Positions 39,701 through 44,231 are shown, counted from the stretch's first letter. The stretch is DNA of 64,000 nucleotides from Diphasiastrum complanatum (GCA_029204225.1 CM055101.1:58127005-58191004), one strand, 5' to 3'. The notes: generated by a model not told the origin, from the letters alone. Numbers and translations are program-made.

Positions 39701-41993
39701 TTACACAAATATCAAATTTGTATTGGTGTTTAGTTTTGGTATGAGGGGAGTGAAGATTGTAATGGTAGTTGTTGTGTCTCTTCTCTCACACTCTTCTCCT
39801 CTCTAAGAACTAGTTATTTTGAATGATTGCTTGTAATCGATGATAAGATTCTAAATCCAGTTGTCTCAAATCTAACAGCACTCTCCAACTTTCTCATCCA
39901 CGTCAAGTGCCCCTTCAAGTACATCCATGCCTCACCCCCCCAACCACAAGCACAACACCTTGTTTTTAAAATTTTCTCCTTGCGCAAGTCCCTTTTAGCC
40001 TAATGTAAATTTAAATCTTGAATGAGTCATTACAAAAGGACAATGTAGCCCATAGTTTGAAATTTTTCCATAATGGCTCCCGTTCAGAATTAAAAGGAGA
40101 TGCAAGTATTGTTGATGTACCTTATCTAGCTGCTTTAAAAGTAAATCAGTGCTTCAAAAATTATGAGTATCATGCTTTGTTATGTCATTGGAAAGATCTT
40201 TGCTATGTAGATGAGGTTGCTATATACCTTTTTCCATTGATTTATCACACTTGTCTAATTTTTTATCTTTAAATTATTCTAACGTAGAGAATTTTATCGA
40301 AGGAAAAAATTCTAGAAGTCTTGGGCAAGAGTTTGTTGATGTCTTTCAAGAGCAGTTACTTGAGAGTCTACCTTTTTTCAAGGGTGTAGATCATCAGATA
40401 GAGCCTATGGCCTCTCAATTGTATGGCATCATAATCATACATAAGGGATTCGTCATCGCGTCGTATCAACAAGGTATGTCTTGTTTGGATCGACTATGTG
40501 TAGTACAGAGCACACAATATTTCGAAGTCTCAAAGCTTTCATTTGATTTATTGTTCCTTTGAACAACTGGATTGAATATTTTACGATTGCATTTAGCAAT
40601 TCTCTTTATTCCCTTAGGAAGATTTGGTAGGGGAAAATGCGATAAGGGCATCGTGCTTAATAAATCTTTGTAAGAATCCTGTGAAGCCTAGATAACTTCA
40701 ATTCCTGAATGGTTTTCGGGATATGCCACTCCCATACCTCACGAGCCTTATTATAATCGATTCAATTCCACAATCTGATATGATATATCCTAGATTCTTG
40801 AGTTTGTATCATGCTTCAAATCTTTAGAATAGAGCTTTTCTTGCCTCGAGAGTTTTAAGAAAATTCCAAGATGCGTGTGTTGAAAAGTGGTCAGAGCATT
40901 TGTGAGTTTAAATGGTAAGACTAAAAATTCATAGTGGCTGTATCTAGTCCAGAAACCTGTTTCTGAAACATCCTCATCCTTTTACCCATATTTGATAGTG
41001 ACCTGACCTAAGGTCTATCTTGGTGAAATACTTCACACCATTCAAACAATTCATTGATTCATCTATCCCAGGTAAGGGATAATGATTCTTAACAAAGGCG
41101 TAAAACCCCATTTTCTTACAAGTGCCCCCCGGGGGAACTTACCGGGTCTAACATGGTCCATACGTAAATAATTCTGAAATCGTCGACTAGCAACTTCATC
41201 CTTTAGGCTCATCTTGTATGGAAGGTGATATGAGAGAACTGTTGAAAACTCATTCAGGAGTTCAAGTTTGACATTAAGTACCGTAGAGGTGCATTGAATT
41301 GTATTGTTAATGCTTTGAGCTAGATTGGAGGGATAAACTAGTTGTGCTTTCGATGCTAAAATTCAATCTGATTTGTATCTTTCTCTTCGAGATCTATGTC
41401 GGATCGGCACGTTTTTCAGTTGAGTGTGGCAAGAAGTCTTGGCAGAAAATTCTAAAATTAATGAAGACCTTGGAGGCATGTGTTTAAAAATGTGAACCAA
41501 GTGCATAAGTGGTAAGACTCAAAGCAACTGGTTTGCGACATCTGTTGGAAATTCTTGATAAGAAATGGGCAAGTATTACAACAGATTTTGTGACTGGACT
41601 TCATAGGACTAGAAGAGTCAAGATGCCTTTTGGGTAGCGATTGACCGCCTGCTAACCATAATGATGCTTGCTAAAGACTAGGCATTTTTTCAAAGGCTTA
41701 TCACATTGTTTCATCTTGTACAGAGCTGAAACAAGACTTGGCATTGCATTGTTTCATTCTTTAGAAAGCTGATGATTTAGAAACTAATGATGTCTACTAA
41801 ATACATTTATGAAAGGTTCTTGACTGCATGGTTTTGAACTTTCTGCTGAATTGACTTGTCTGACCTGTTAACAAAGGGAGAGGATTGCCATGGAGTTTCT
41901 GGGCTTGTCAATTTGTTTGGAATTGAGTCTCCGGGTTTGACAGCTTCTTTAGCAATTGCAAATTTCGTACACAACAAAATTTCCAAGAGATGA
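1624..41993 (+). CDS. L2HGDH: L-2-hydroxyglutarate dehydrogenase, mitochondrial (six exons; two frameshifts)
   Basis: FAD-dependent oxidoreductase that oxidises L-2-hydroxyglutarate to 2-oxoglutarate in mitochondria, a metabolite-repair step. Proposed exons: 1624-1777, 1867-2580, 2878-3158, 7209-7645, 30433-30592 and 41877-41993. Visible family marks, in order, are the FAD-binding [66 protein letters not shown] and the C-terminal [18 protein letters not shown]. All junctions are GT-AG and agree in phase. The first ATG, at 1624, opens an Arg-rich, acid-poor presequence. Exon 2 is missing 2 nt (near 2556) and exon 3 is missing 1 nt (near 2954); uncorrected, the frame stops at 2577-2579. Counting the 3 missing bases, the message would encode about 621 residues, against about 480 usual for the family. 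The excess is the tandem-repeat presequence. It is either a recent pseudogene or a gene with assembly indels. The family assignment is firm; functionality is open. Confidence 0.9.
1831..2409 (+). repeat. In-frame 165-bp tandem repeat with splice acceptors
   Basis: The motif CGAAT(T/C)...CATCCTAT...CAG recurs at 1836, 2001 and 2166, and as CAGATC at 2244. The steps are 165, 165 and 78 bp, all multiples of three. Each unit encodes a variant of NHPIF, PSSSF, RGVA, DASS, FQ.KQ and ends in a basic-polar tail (KKQK, REQK, TEKV). Each unit carries a pyrimidine-rich 3' splice acceptor ending at 1866, 2031, 2196 or 2274, all in the same codon phase. The last unit abuts the FAD domain. Confidence 0.9.
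1867..2580 (+). CDS. L2HGDH: L2HGDH exon 2 (repeat region and FAD dinucleotide-binding fold)
   Basis: The first 530 bp encode tandem repeats (listed separately). From about 2407 the conserved domain starts with [16 protein letters not shown], the Rossmann GxGxxG-type glycine motif that binds the ADP part of FAD. It continues through [14 protein letters not shown]. After that codon the expected I-Y-Y-P-P lacks two bases of a TA repeat (2555-2562), so the YYPPGSHK peptide is in another frame. The exon should end at AAG 2578-2580 before GTGCTC, a rather weak donor. Confidence 0.75.
2539..2756 (+). repeat. Diverged duplication across the exon 2/intron 2 junction
   Basis: The segment 2539-2610 (starting GAAGTCATACATGCAGG and ending GCCTGTTCA) reappears at 2700-2756 (GAAGACATACATACATGCAGG ... 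GGCCTGTTAA). The second copy lacks the CGGTTCGCATAAG part that includes the exon end, and lies wholly in intron 2. Confidence 0.65.
2878..3158 (+). CDS. L2HGDH: L2HGDH exon 3
   Basis: The acceptor TTTCTTGCAG ends at 2877. The exon encodes [20 protein letters not shown], then [18 protein letters not shown] and [20 protein letters not shown], ending [15 protein letters not shown], all characteristic of L2HGDH. One A is missing in what should be GGAAAGCTA (2953-2960), which shifts the frame between QIG and KLIVA. The donor CAG|GTAAAT at 3159 is strong, phase 0. Confidence 0.85.
3159..5513 (+). other. Intron 3 of L2HGDH, left part
   Basis: Intron 3 spans 3159-7208. This part has no conserved reading frame that I can recognise. 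LTR-like non-coding passages may exist, but no paired repeats or primer site were found. Confidence 0.5.
5522..5873. mobile_element. hAT-type MITE in L2HGDH intron 3
   Basis: A 352-bp element bounded by the terminal inverted repeats CATAGTTACCAGGGAACG (left) and CATAGTTACCAAGGAGCA (right end read in reverse). It is flanked by a perfect 8-bp duplication, ACCTGGAT, at 5514-5521 and 5874-5881, the target-site length of hAT transposons. Inside, GTGACCAGGGAACACGTTCCC (two variants, 5690 and 5755) and its reverse at 5795-5815 form subterminal inverted motifs. There is no coding capacity, so it is non-autonomous. Confidence 0.88.
5882..7208. other. Intron 3 of L2HGDH, right part
   Basis: An open minus-strand frame (6128-5904) flanks the MITE, and a similar open stretch lies on its left. 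Neither resembles a family I know. The MITE therefore landed in an older repeat or unique sequence. The intron ends at the acceptor TATATGCTTCAG (7208). Confidence 0.4.
7209..7645 (+). CDS. L2HGDH: L2HGDH exon 4
   Basis: Opens with [19 protein letters not shown] and continues to [52 protein letters not shown] and VKFGPDEW. The VVNCAGL and EEGGLGVH blocks are family hallmarks around the FAD and substrate site. Phase 0 at the start, phase 2 at the end; donor CA|GTGAGT at 7646. The frame is intact. Confidence 0.93.
7772..7838. repeat. (AC)n(AT)n compound microsatellite
   Basis: About 14 AC units run directly into about 19 AT units, 127 bp inside intron 4. Confidence 0.95.
7887..7970. repeat. 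Dense GGACGC/GCGTCC motif cluster
   Basis: GACGC and its complement GCGTC recur about eight times in some 85 bp, in both orientations, in an otherwise AT-rich region. Short bidirectional motif clusters of this kind are typical of the subterminal transposase-binding regions of hAT elements. The GACGCATCCGG core resembles GTCGCATCCGG near 28605 (read on the minus strand). Confidence 0.45.
7990..8340 (+). mobile_element. 5' terminal region of a plus-strand hAT element
   Basis: A GTACCGCGG/CCGCGGGACC motif cluster (8017-8060) is followed by an AATATTTAATATTT-rich block, TTTTTTTTAACCTAAACT and a pyrimidine-rich leader. The same order occurs, inverted, at 22500-22594. The copia element at 8346 was inserted here: its flank resumes at 14592, about 30 bp before the hAT start codon. 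Confidence 0.5.
8346..8991 (+). repeat. copia 5' LTR
   Basis: 646 bp, TG...CA, immediately followed by the primer-binding site. It contains a large block (8648-8792) that is absent from the 3' LTR. Confidence 0.9.
8992..9006 (+). other. Primer-binding site (initiator Met-tRNA type)
   Basis: TGGTATCAGAGCTAG directly after the LTR end matches the usual copia primer site, complementary to the plant initiator methionine tRNA. Confidence 0.9.
9289..9360 (+). repeat. 20-21 bp minisatellite in the copia leader
   Basis: GTGGATGAACACTCTCCTTT at 9289, with variants at 9309, 9330 and 9351: about 3.5 copies in the untranslated leader. Confidence 0.85.
9488..9930 (+). repeat. Dispersed direct repeat in the copia leader
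   Basis: About 80 bp at 9488-9568 (GTAAGTAACTCTCC ... TTTGCTGGAAGG ... TGTTTTCAGGTT) recurs in diverged form at 9852-9930 (GCAAGTAACTCTTC ... TTTGCTGGAAAG ... TGTTCAGGTT). Confidence 0.6.
10143..11032 (+). pseudogene. copia gag (UBN2-type) with zinc knuckle, frameshifted
   Basis: The ATG at 10143 opens [20 protein letters not shown] and then [12 protein letters not shown], the typical start of a copia capsid-type Gag. The frame stops at 10478 and resumes at 10516 with [14 protein letters not shown] and a basic [14 protein letters not shown] stretch. The knuckle begins CFYCGIK (about 10890) but its H and last C (FANECHKK) lie one frame away. The capsid part is about 240 residues, as usual. 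Gag packages the element's RNA. At least two frameshifts make this copy non-coding. Confidence 0.85.
11036..11368 (+). pseudogene. copia aspartic protease
   Basis: [12 protein letters not shown] holds the catalytic D-S-G. It is followed by [19 protein letters not shown] and [20 protein letters not shown], the standard copia protease core that matures Gag-Pol. The frame stops at 11368. [11 protein letters not shown]-like fragment just beyond is the usual lead-in to the pre-integrase domain, but no HHCC or DDE motifs follow. Confidence 0.85.
12510..12680 (+). pseudogene. Trace of copia reverse transcriptase palm
   Basis: [11 protein letters not shown], followed after a stop by [15 protein letters not shown], resembles the copia palm sequence around the catalytic Y-V-D-D. 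Here the tetrad reads Y-D-G-D, so activity would be lost. The flanking frames (12302-13408) are open but unrecognised. The assignment rests on about 25 residues. Confidence 0.4.
12878..13408 (+). other. 176-codon open frame of unknown nature inside the copia element
   Basis: An uninterrupted frame in the region where RNase H should lie. It contains [13 protein letters not shown] and no motif I can name. It may be decayed pol, chance openness or captured sequence. There is no start-codon or splice evidence. Confidence 0.25.
13730..13746 (+). other. Polypurine tract
   Basis: AAGTTGAAGAGGGAGTG directly before the 3' LTR, the plus-strand primer site of the element. Confidence 0.8.
14055..14270 (+). 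pseudogene. gypsy/chromovirus chromodomain tail embedded in the copia LTR
   Basis: Translation gives [10 protein letters not shown], stop, LVENAT, stop, EK, then [20 protein letters not shown] and [12 protein letters not shown]. The Y-L-I-K-W-K-E and E-N-A-T pattern is the chromodomain at the C-terminus of chromovirus integrases. This is therefore a Ty3/gypsy pol end inside a Ty1/copia LTR. Confidence 0.75.
14310..14372 (+). repeat. 12-bp minisatellite ACATGCGGACGC
   Basis: About five variants of ACATGC(A/G)GA(A/C)GC in a row, just before the copia LTR sequence resumes. Confidence 0.75.
14592..16148 (+). pseudogene. hAT transposase, internally deleted (BED, DUF659, C-terminal tail)
   Basis: From 14622: a BED-type zinc finger, [14 protein letters not shown] then RCWYF (the second Cys of C-x2-C is Phe), frameshift, [14 protein letters not shown] long Pro/Ser-rich linker follows (14876-15322). 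The DUF659 part is [14 protein letters not shown] and then [18 protein letters not shown] (15604-15730). After about 15780 the sequence jumps to the C-terminal tail (acidic/glutamine-rich, then [16 protein letters not shown]), ending at TAG near 16147. The catalytic core and dimerisation domain are missing. In-frame stops occur at 14628 and 15320. This GC-rich coding sequence contrasts with the AT-rich surroundings. Confidence 0.8.
16149..16790. other. Non-coding tails between two converging hAT elements
   Basis: Presumed 3' untranslated ends of the plus-strand hAT (left) and the minus-strand hAT (right). No reading frame or clear terminal inverted repeat was identified. Confidence 0.4.
16794..17830 (-). 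pseudogene. hAT transposase C-terminal tail with AT-hooks
   Basis: On the minus strand, [20 protein letters not shown] leads into a Pro/Ala-rich repeat region (17597-17241), then [20 protein letters not shown] and GKRGRP (two AT-hook-like GRP cores that bind the minor groove), and ends SSESEPKH at a stop near 16794. The tail resembles that of the plus-strand hAT family in position and composition. It is separated by copia sequence from the catalytic core at 22.3-21.8 kb, with which it probably formed one element. Confidence 0.6.
17367..17475. repeat. 30-36 bp minisatellite in the hAT Pro-rich region
   Basis: GGGTGCTGCCAAAGGAGGAG recurs with variants about three and a half times. On the minus strand it encodes the repeated A-P-P-L-A-x-P-T block. 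Confidence 0.8.
17831..18449 (+). mobile_element. copia 5' LTR fragment, plus strand
   Basis: The sequence ends ...GTGTACAACA at 18449 and is followed by the primer site TTTGGTATCAGAGCAG. An AATAAAG-type signal occurs near 18386. Its left boundary is uncertain and no matching 3' LTR was found. Confidence 0.55.
18012..18140 (+). repeat. 49-bp direct repeat within the LTR
   Basis: TGTCATATGCTCACTGGGAC starts at 18012 and TGTCATATGCTCATTGGGAC at 18091; the match continues for about 49 bp, offset 79 bp. Confidence 0.85.
18450..18850 (+). other. copia primer site and leader ending at a head-to-head junction
   Basis: The primer site TGGTATCAGAGC (18452-18463) opens a plus-strand leader that breaks off by about 18760-18850, where minus-strand integrase sequence of another copia begins. 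Neither gag nor pol of the plus-strand element is present. Confidence 0.6.
18880..19483 (-). pseudogene. copia pre-integrase and integrase core, broken
   Basis: [20 protein letters not shown] is the pre-integrase zinc-binding H-H part. Then come [42 protein letters not shown]-like sequence and [13 protein letters not shown], which carry the D-D-E catalytic pattern, followed by [12 protein letters not shown]. Several frame changes separate the parts. Integrase joins element DNA to the host chromosome. Confidence 0.8.
19416..20126 (-). pseudogene. copia zinc knuckle and aspartic protease
   Basis: A basic lysine run leads to [14 protein letters not shown] (C-x2-C-x4-H-x4-C RNA-binding knuckle). 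Then [20 protein letters not shown] has the catalytic D-S-G, and [20 protein letters not shown] the protease C-terminal part. The 236-codon frame is intact. The preceding gag is a separate frame. Confidence 0.88.
20201..20737 (-). pseudogene. copia gag (UBN2-type)
   Basis: The ATG at 20737 opens [20 protein letters not shown] and then [17 protein letters not shown]. Further on are [10 protein letters not shown] and [16 protein letters not shown], standard copia capsid features. The 178-codon frame is open and ends [12 protein letters not shown], just before a frameshift to the zinc-knuckle frame. Confidence 0.9.
21331..21342 (-). other. Primer-binding site
   Basis: Read on the minus strand: TGGTATCAGAGC, directly after the LTR end ...TTCTGACA. 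Confidence 0.9.
21343..21805 (-). repeat. copia 5' LTR (minus strand)
   Basis: 463 bp from TGTTAGGATTAATG (21805 leftwards) to ATTCTGACA (21343). It interrupts hAT coding sequence on its right. Confidence 0.8.
21806..22353 (-). pseudogene. hAT transposase catalytic core fragment
   Basis: The minus strand reads [59 protein letters not shown] and [16 protein letters not shown], then (other frame) [13 protein letters not shown] up to the copia LTR. VVTDNA, ISCAAH and TRFAF are hAT core signatures around the catalytic acidic residues and the start of the insertion domain. The BED and DUF659 parts that should precede it are missing. The copia LTR begins right after VDSEG. Confidence 0.85.
22354..22594 (-). 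mobile_element. 5' terminal region of the minus-strand hAT
   Basis: Read on the minus strand from 22594: CATAGAACATCCCGATACCG, an AATATTTTAAT-rich block, TTTTTTCTAACCTAATTTCC. This is the same order as at 7990-8130. It begins in an AT microsatellite, compatible with an ATATATAT target duplication. Between it and the core, a GC-rich non-coding stretch replaces the missing N-terminal half. Confidence 0.5.
22595..23100. other. Intervening sequence without a recognised gene
   Basis: Contains an AT microsatellite (22594-22615), a second CATAGAACGTTCCGTATCCC motif at about 22628 that resembles a hAT terminus, and an open minus-strand frame (23100-22816) matching nothing I know. Confidence 0.35.
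23177..23647 (+). pseudogene. LINE ORF1-like segment
   Basis: The ATG at 23177 opens [12 protein letters not shown]. After a stop the frame continues [18 protein letters not shown], then [20 protein letters not shown] and [20 protein letters not shown]. The pattern (leading 'RK-N-LK-T-IF-DDL', then 'RR...AK..G') is common in the RNA-binding first protein of LINEs. It ends at TAG 23645-23647. Confidence 0.6.
23740..24520 (+). pseudogene. LINE endonuclease (EEP family), frameshifted
   Basis: Pieces in changing frames read [27 protein letters not shown] (catalytic Glu), [32 protein letters not shown] (catalytic D-x-N), [15 protein letters not shown] with HSVVDL, and finally SDHSFLSF (the S-D-H catalytic end). 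Together these are the full set of endonuclease/exonuclease/phosphatase motifs. The enzyme nicks target DNA for target-primed reverse transcription. Confidence 0.8.
24753..25950 (+). pseudogene. LINE reverse transcriptase with nonsense codon at the catalytic motif
   Basis: A 349-codon open frame (24753-25802) holds [20 protein letters not shown] and [42 protein letters not shown] (motif A aspartates) and [12 protein letters not shown] (motif B). After a frameshift the sequence reads GDILIAILL-stop-ADDVW (25817-25819 TAA), so the Tyr of the YADD active site is a stop codon. Beyond about 25950 the frame decays. Confidence 0.88.
26665..26713. repeat. (CT)n microsatellite
   Basis: About 24 CT units directly after the LINE 3' region. 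Confidence 0.95.
26900..27100 (-). pseudogene. hAT transposase DUF659 fragment
   Basis: Minus strand: [25 protein letters not shown], stop, [20 protein letters not shown] and [16 protein letters not shown]. The IPFAIAD...LF..M pattern is the start of DUF659 in hAT transposases. One in-frame stop (near 27028) and truncation at about 26900. Confidence 0.75.
27101..27830 (-). pseudogene. Upstream Pro/His-rich part of the hAT fragment (uncertain)
   Basis: Open minus-strand frames at 27745-27452 and 27531-27340 contain a short minisatellite (27475-27545, unit GGCTAGGCCCTGCACCTGTAT), encoding repeated G-P-S-H-x-G-D-T or I-Q-V-Q-G-L-A. The position matches the linker between BED finger and DUF659, but no BED finger was found. 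Confidence 0.4.
27831..28340. repeat. 161-bp tandem array, about three copies
   Basis: Blocks resembling CTCATTTCACA(A/G)AT(C/T)AGGGCT..GAGCATGACA start at 27831, 27993, about 28153 and (partial) 28315, a period of 160-162 bp. A second landmark, ACATTC(C/T)(T/A)GGCATTCTTG, lies at equal spacing. Copies are about 70 percent alike, so the array is old. Confidence 0.75.
28617..28688. repeat. (TA)n(GA)n compound microsatellite
   Basis: About 11 TA units followed by about 24 GA units with one GGG interruption. The sequence to the left (CATTGTCGCATCCGGCACG on the minus strand) looks like a hAT terminus that landed in this AT tract. Confidence 0.95.
28700..29665 (+). other. Non-coding, probably LTR-derived
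   Basis: No conserved frame. The right end is followed by a copia-like primer site (CTTGGTATCAAAGCAC at 29668-29683), so part of this stretch is likely a copia LTR. No second LTR was recognised. Confidence 0.4.
29668..29683 (+). other. copia-type primer-binding site (variant)
   Basis: CTTGGTATCAAAGCAC matches TGGTATCA(G/A)AGC with one change and sits after a CA-rich LTR-like end. Confidence 0.55.
29684..30432 (+). other. 3' part of L2HGDH intron 4
   Basis: No gene recognised. It ends with the strong acceptor GGTTTATTTTGCAG. Intron 4 is 22,787 bp (7646-30432). Confidence 0.6.
30433..30592 (+). CDS. L2HGDH: L2HGDH exon 5
   Basis: Completes the codon split at 7645 (CA + G), then encodes [53 protein letters not shown]. 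The Y-A-G-I-R-P-K-L and D-F-x-I-Q blocks belong to the C-terminal FAD/substrate part. Donor CAG|GTTTGT, phase 0. Intact. Confidence 0.95.
30618..31058. mobile_element. hAT-type MITE 25 bp after L2HGDH exon 5
   Basis: 441 bp. The ends are CATAGAACCCACGGACCG and (right end reversed) CATAGAATCAATGAACCG; the 8-bp duplication CTTCAAGT is at 30610-30617 and 31059-31066. Both subterminal zones are packed with GAACCGT/ACGGTTC motifs in both orientations. The centre has TTAA repeats and a (CT)n tract (30755-30792). Non-coding. Confidence 0.9.
31070..31900. other. Intronic sequence without a recognised gene
   Basis: AT-rich, no conserved frame. It may contain the start of the LTR described next (TGTGAAACAGG at 31635). 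Confidence 0.4.
31907..33161 (+). mobile_element. Small LTR-retrotransposon remnant without coding genes
   Basis: About 110 bp before 32014 (ending TTATTTCACA) are repeated at 33044-33161 (ending TTATTTCACA). Shared text includes GCAATGCATCCAATC and GATTGATTAGATCCATT. The first copy is followed by the primer site TGGTATCAAAGGC (32015). The interior of about 1 kb has no gag or pol. Only the right parts of the two LTRs were matched. Confidence 0.6.
33560..35250. repeat. Large inverted repeat of gypsy LTR-like sequence
   Basis: Left arm about 33565-34010 and right arm about 34817-35165 are reverse complements with scattered differences. Landmarks are ACCACTTGCATGCGGTATT, GAGTCCTGACTATTATGGGA, AGACTAGGAAGCACTTCT and CTCCAGTCTAGGTTTGATC. 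The spacer is about 800 bp. The right arm continues, on the minus strand, to an LTR start (TGTCATGGCCCGTTTGG, 35255 leftwards) preceded by gypsy pol, so the arms are LTRs of one family in opposite orientation. Confidence 0.75.
35255..35655 (-). pseudogene. Ty3/gypsy pol 3' end with chromodomain-like tail
   Basis: Minus strand: [20 protein letters not shown], frameshift, [20 protein letters not shown] with LKMSLHEGD, then [20 protein letters not shown] and [10 protein letters not shown]. The first part is the G-P-Y/H-P-V-x-H-V-S-L-L-K region after gypsy integrase. The second matches the chromodomain (ILDTR, R-x-R-E, LV.W). A purine-rich AAAATAAGGGGG tract precedes the LTR. Confidence 0.7.
35675..36606 (+). 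pseudogene. Open frame split by a MITE (possible gypsy part)
   Basis: Removing the MITE and one target copy joins [21 protein letters not shown] in frame-like continuity to [20 protein letters not shown] and [16 protein letters not shown], ending at TAG 36606. It resembles the stretch between protease and reverse transcriptase of gypsy elements in spacing, but there is no diagnostic motif. Function not claimed. Confidence 0.35.
35792..36443. mobile_element. hAT-type MITE with perfect 18-bp inverted termini
   Basis: 652 bp. Both ends read CATGGTTGCAACCAAACG (right end reversed), themselves containing the palindrome GGTTGCAACC. The 8-bp duplication CTTGTACT is at 35784-35791 and 36444-36451. 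The subterminal zones carry AAACGTTTGAAACG motifs. The interior is non-coding and includes C/G homopolymers (36294-36310). Confidence 0.93.
36607..37750. other. Intronic sequence with short palindromes
   Basis: GATCCGGGACC (36696-36706) and GGTCCCGGATC (36715-36725) form an 11-bp hairpin stem in a GATCC-rich patch. Around 37005-37090 ATTCCTTAG/CTAAGGAAT-like motifs recur. Both patches look like MITE interiors, but no terminal repeats or duplications were found. No genes. Confidence 0.45.
37754..39895 (+). mobile_element. Old copia element (relic)
   Basis: About 170 bp at 37754-37925 and 39721-39895 are diverged direct repeats (shared: GTTGTTGTGTCTCTTCTC-like text, CTCCTCTCTAAGAACTA, GATGATAAGATTC). 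They are best read as parts of the two LTRs. Pol remains lie between. Many stops; inactive. Confidence 0.65.
38436..39310 (+). pseudogene. copia pre-integrase/integrase remnant
   Basis: [20 protein letters not shown] and [20 protein letters not shown] form the pre-integrase zinc-binding part. After a garbled section the sequence reads [19 protein letters not shown] (the E of D-D-E in its G-G-E-F context), [11 protein letters not shown] and [13 protein letters not shown]. Later text (39240-39540) resembles the linker to reverse transcriptase, ending in stops. Confidence 0.75.
40018..41700 (+). mobile_element. Ty3/gypsy relic with an internal inversion
   Basis: Plus strand: [20 protein letters not shown] and DHQIE (40323-40410), the start of reverse transcriptase. 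Minus strand (41215 to about 40430): [72 protein letters not shown], then [19 protein letters not shown], the palm and connection. Plus strand again: [20 protein letters not shown] (41253-41320), the end of RNase H, and integrase-like [20 protein letters not shown] (41560-41620). A single inversion of about 0.8 kb (about 40420-41240) explains the order. Confidence 0.8.
41877..41993 (+). CDS. L2HGDH: L2HGDH exon 6 (last exon)
   Basis: The acceptor TTAACAAAG ends at 41876. The exon encodes [38 protein letters not shown], stop TGA 41991-41993. The [14 protein letters not shown] block is the most conserved C-terminal signature of the family. It continues exon 5 in phase 0. It lies only about 180 bp after gypsy integrase sequence. 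Confidence 0.95.
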   Translation, partial: GEDCHGVSGLVNLFGIESPGLTASLAIANFVHNKISKR

Positions 41994-44230
41994 ACACAAG
42001 GTTTGTTGGATGAAGTGATTGCGTGCAGCCAGCCGAGAGAGCATGTGTTTGGCCTGTTAAGGGAGGGCAGAGCTCAAATTTTTAACTTGCATAAAATGAG
42101 CCTGCCTTTTCACTTTCCACGGTATACCAGTGAGAAATTCAGATTCATTACAAGCACAGTGCAATAGAAATGCAGGAAAGGCCACTAAGTCATATGATGC
42201 TTTAGTGACCATGGTCCACGTAGTTGAGATTGCTCATTTTCATGACTTATCAATACTTACAATTGACTGGCTTTTTTACTGAAAACAATTTTTTGTTTCT
42301 TGATCATTTTTGCTACAGCATATTCAATGAATTATGCTTTTTCCAGATGTAGCATGGCTCTTAGATGATGGGGCTCATATCTGTGTGGGAATGCCCTTAT
42401 TGTGCAAATTAGGGTTGAAGTGCATAATTGGCTGCAATGTTATTTACCCTATGCAAATTTCAAGCTGAGCTACATGTTGACCCTATGTATCTGTACCAAA
42501 GAGATCGACTGATCAGACTTACTGGAGCATAACAGTATTGCAGAGTCGTGCTACATGTATAGCTATACAAGTGTTGAAGCACCAAGGCACATGTCTACAG
42601 ATTCAAAACTGTTCTGGTTTGTTTGTTTTCAAGTAATGGTTTGATGGTTTTATTCAGTAAATACTGTTCTGAATTTACCACTTCAGGTGAATGTATGAAA
42701 TTGCCATATGTGACATGCCTATGTTTGTTGCTCAAAATTTAAACAACTCATCTGAACATGATTCAGCAGAGAACACCAATCTATTTTTCTAATAATTGGA
42801 GACTCAAATGTACAAGTTGAGACAAGAAATTCTCCTGACAGATTTTCTAAACCGTTGGACGTTTAAACACCTTGGCCAGCATGATCTTGAAGGGAAATAT
42901 TTCCTCCATATTCAATTGACTCGTTGATTATTTCGAGGAATCATTGACAATCTTCTCTTTCCTGACCTGCTCTATTTAGTATAATCTGCATATACTGTGG
43001 CACCGTTTTTTCGTTATCCGACAGCTTAAGATCCTCTTTGACAATACTGCTGTTCAGTTTGGCTTGAAATTTTTTTAACGTTACGAGGAACTATCAATTG
43101 GGTCAGTTTTCAATGTTTCAGTCACACAGCATGAACGAAAGGTTGTGGTCACTTGCAGCTGAATGAGCAGCGATTGCAACTAGTGGATAGTCTTTGCAGT
43201 CTAGAATTTAGTAATCTTGCGTTGATGGAACCAAATTGCAAATTGTAGAGAGAGATCAGCAGTCTCACCTCAACTTAGCTCGGCAGGCTGACCGGATGAT
43301 TAAGTATTATTTTGTGTGTGTTAAGAGACCCTTTTTCTGCCTTGGGTGGTTTCACATGGAAGAGTCCAATCCCATTTCAAAATTTGCACTTACTCCCCAA
43401 TCTGAAACCCCAAGTATTTCGCGTTATTCCATGTGAAAAGGCCCTTTCATTTGGAGGATAAATCATTTATTGTTTAAATTCAAATTAGTAAACCTATGAG
43501 TTTTATTGGAGGGGAAAGCAAAGGCACACCACTTCCCCCCACCAATACTCTAAGAGGCCCAAGGTACTTCCTTGGTATGTTGATTTACTCAAATCTTTTT
43601 CCACCAATTGTTGTCGGTTTTAGAAATTTTTTGCCTTCTAAATCCTGCATCTCAGACTTTTTGCCAATAAAATATTAGAAATTTTTATCAATAAATTATT
43701 TTAATAACTCAATTATTGTATGTAACCTAAGTTTGATAAGGATCTACCTAGTTTACTATACACAAGTTTCTTCCATATGAAAATGACAAACAAAAAATTT
43801 CTACATTTAAAAAAAGTTATTTTGAAAAAGTCAAAATTTTGTAAGTTGTTTATGAAACCAATTTTTGGAGAAAGATGTCGGTTCCATATATATATTCTGT
43901 CGGCTTTTTTGAACAACGCTCATAGAGCATAAATTCTTGATTTCAAAAGGGTCCCAAAATTGACTAGCTTTAAAAGATAAGTGCGTAAGACAAAAGCAAA
44001 TTTTATGTCAAAAGGATTCACATTTTTTATAGTTGAAATGCATCAATCCAAAGACTTACAAGCAACATCATTTGTATACAATTCATGAACAGTTTGTTAA
44101 TGAGACTTAATTTGAAAATATCAAAAAGACATACAATGGATAAAAAATAATATATTAATTCCTTGTGCAACATGAAATTTTTTGAAATGTTTCTAAAGTA
44201 AATAAATTGCCACCAGAAGGGCATTTGCAT
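41994..44230. other. L2HGDH 3' flank and intergenic DNA
   Basis: The 3' UTR must start at 41994, but no clear polyadenylation signal stands out. The remainder is AT-rich without conserved frames. Short open frames at 43236, 43496, 43713 and 44027 look like chance. Confidence 0.4.
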
Positions 44231-44231
44231 A

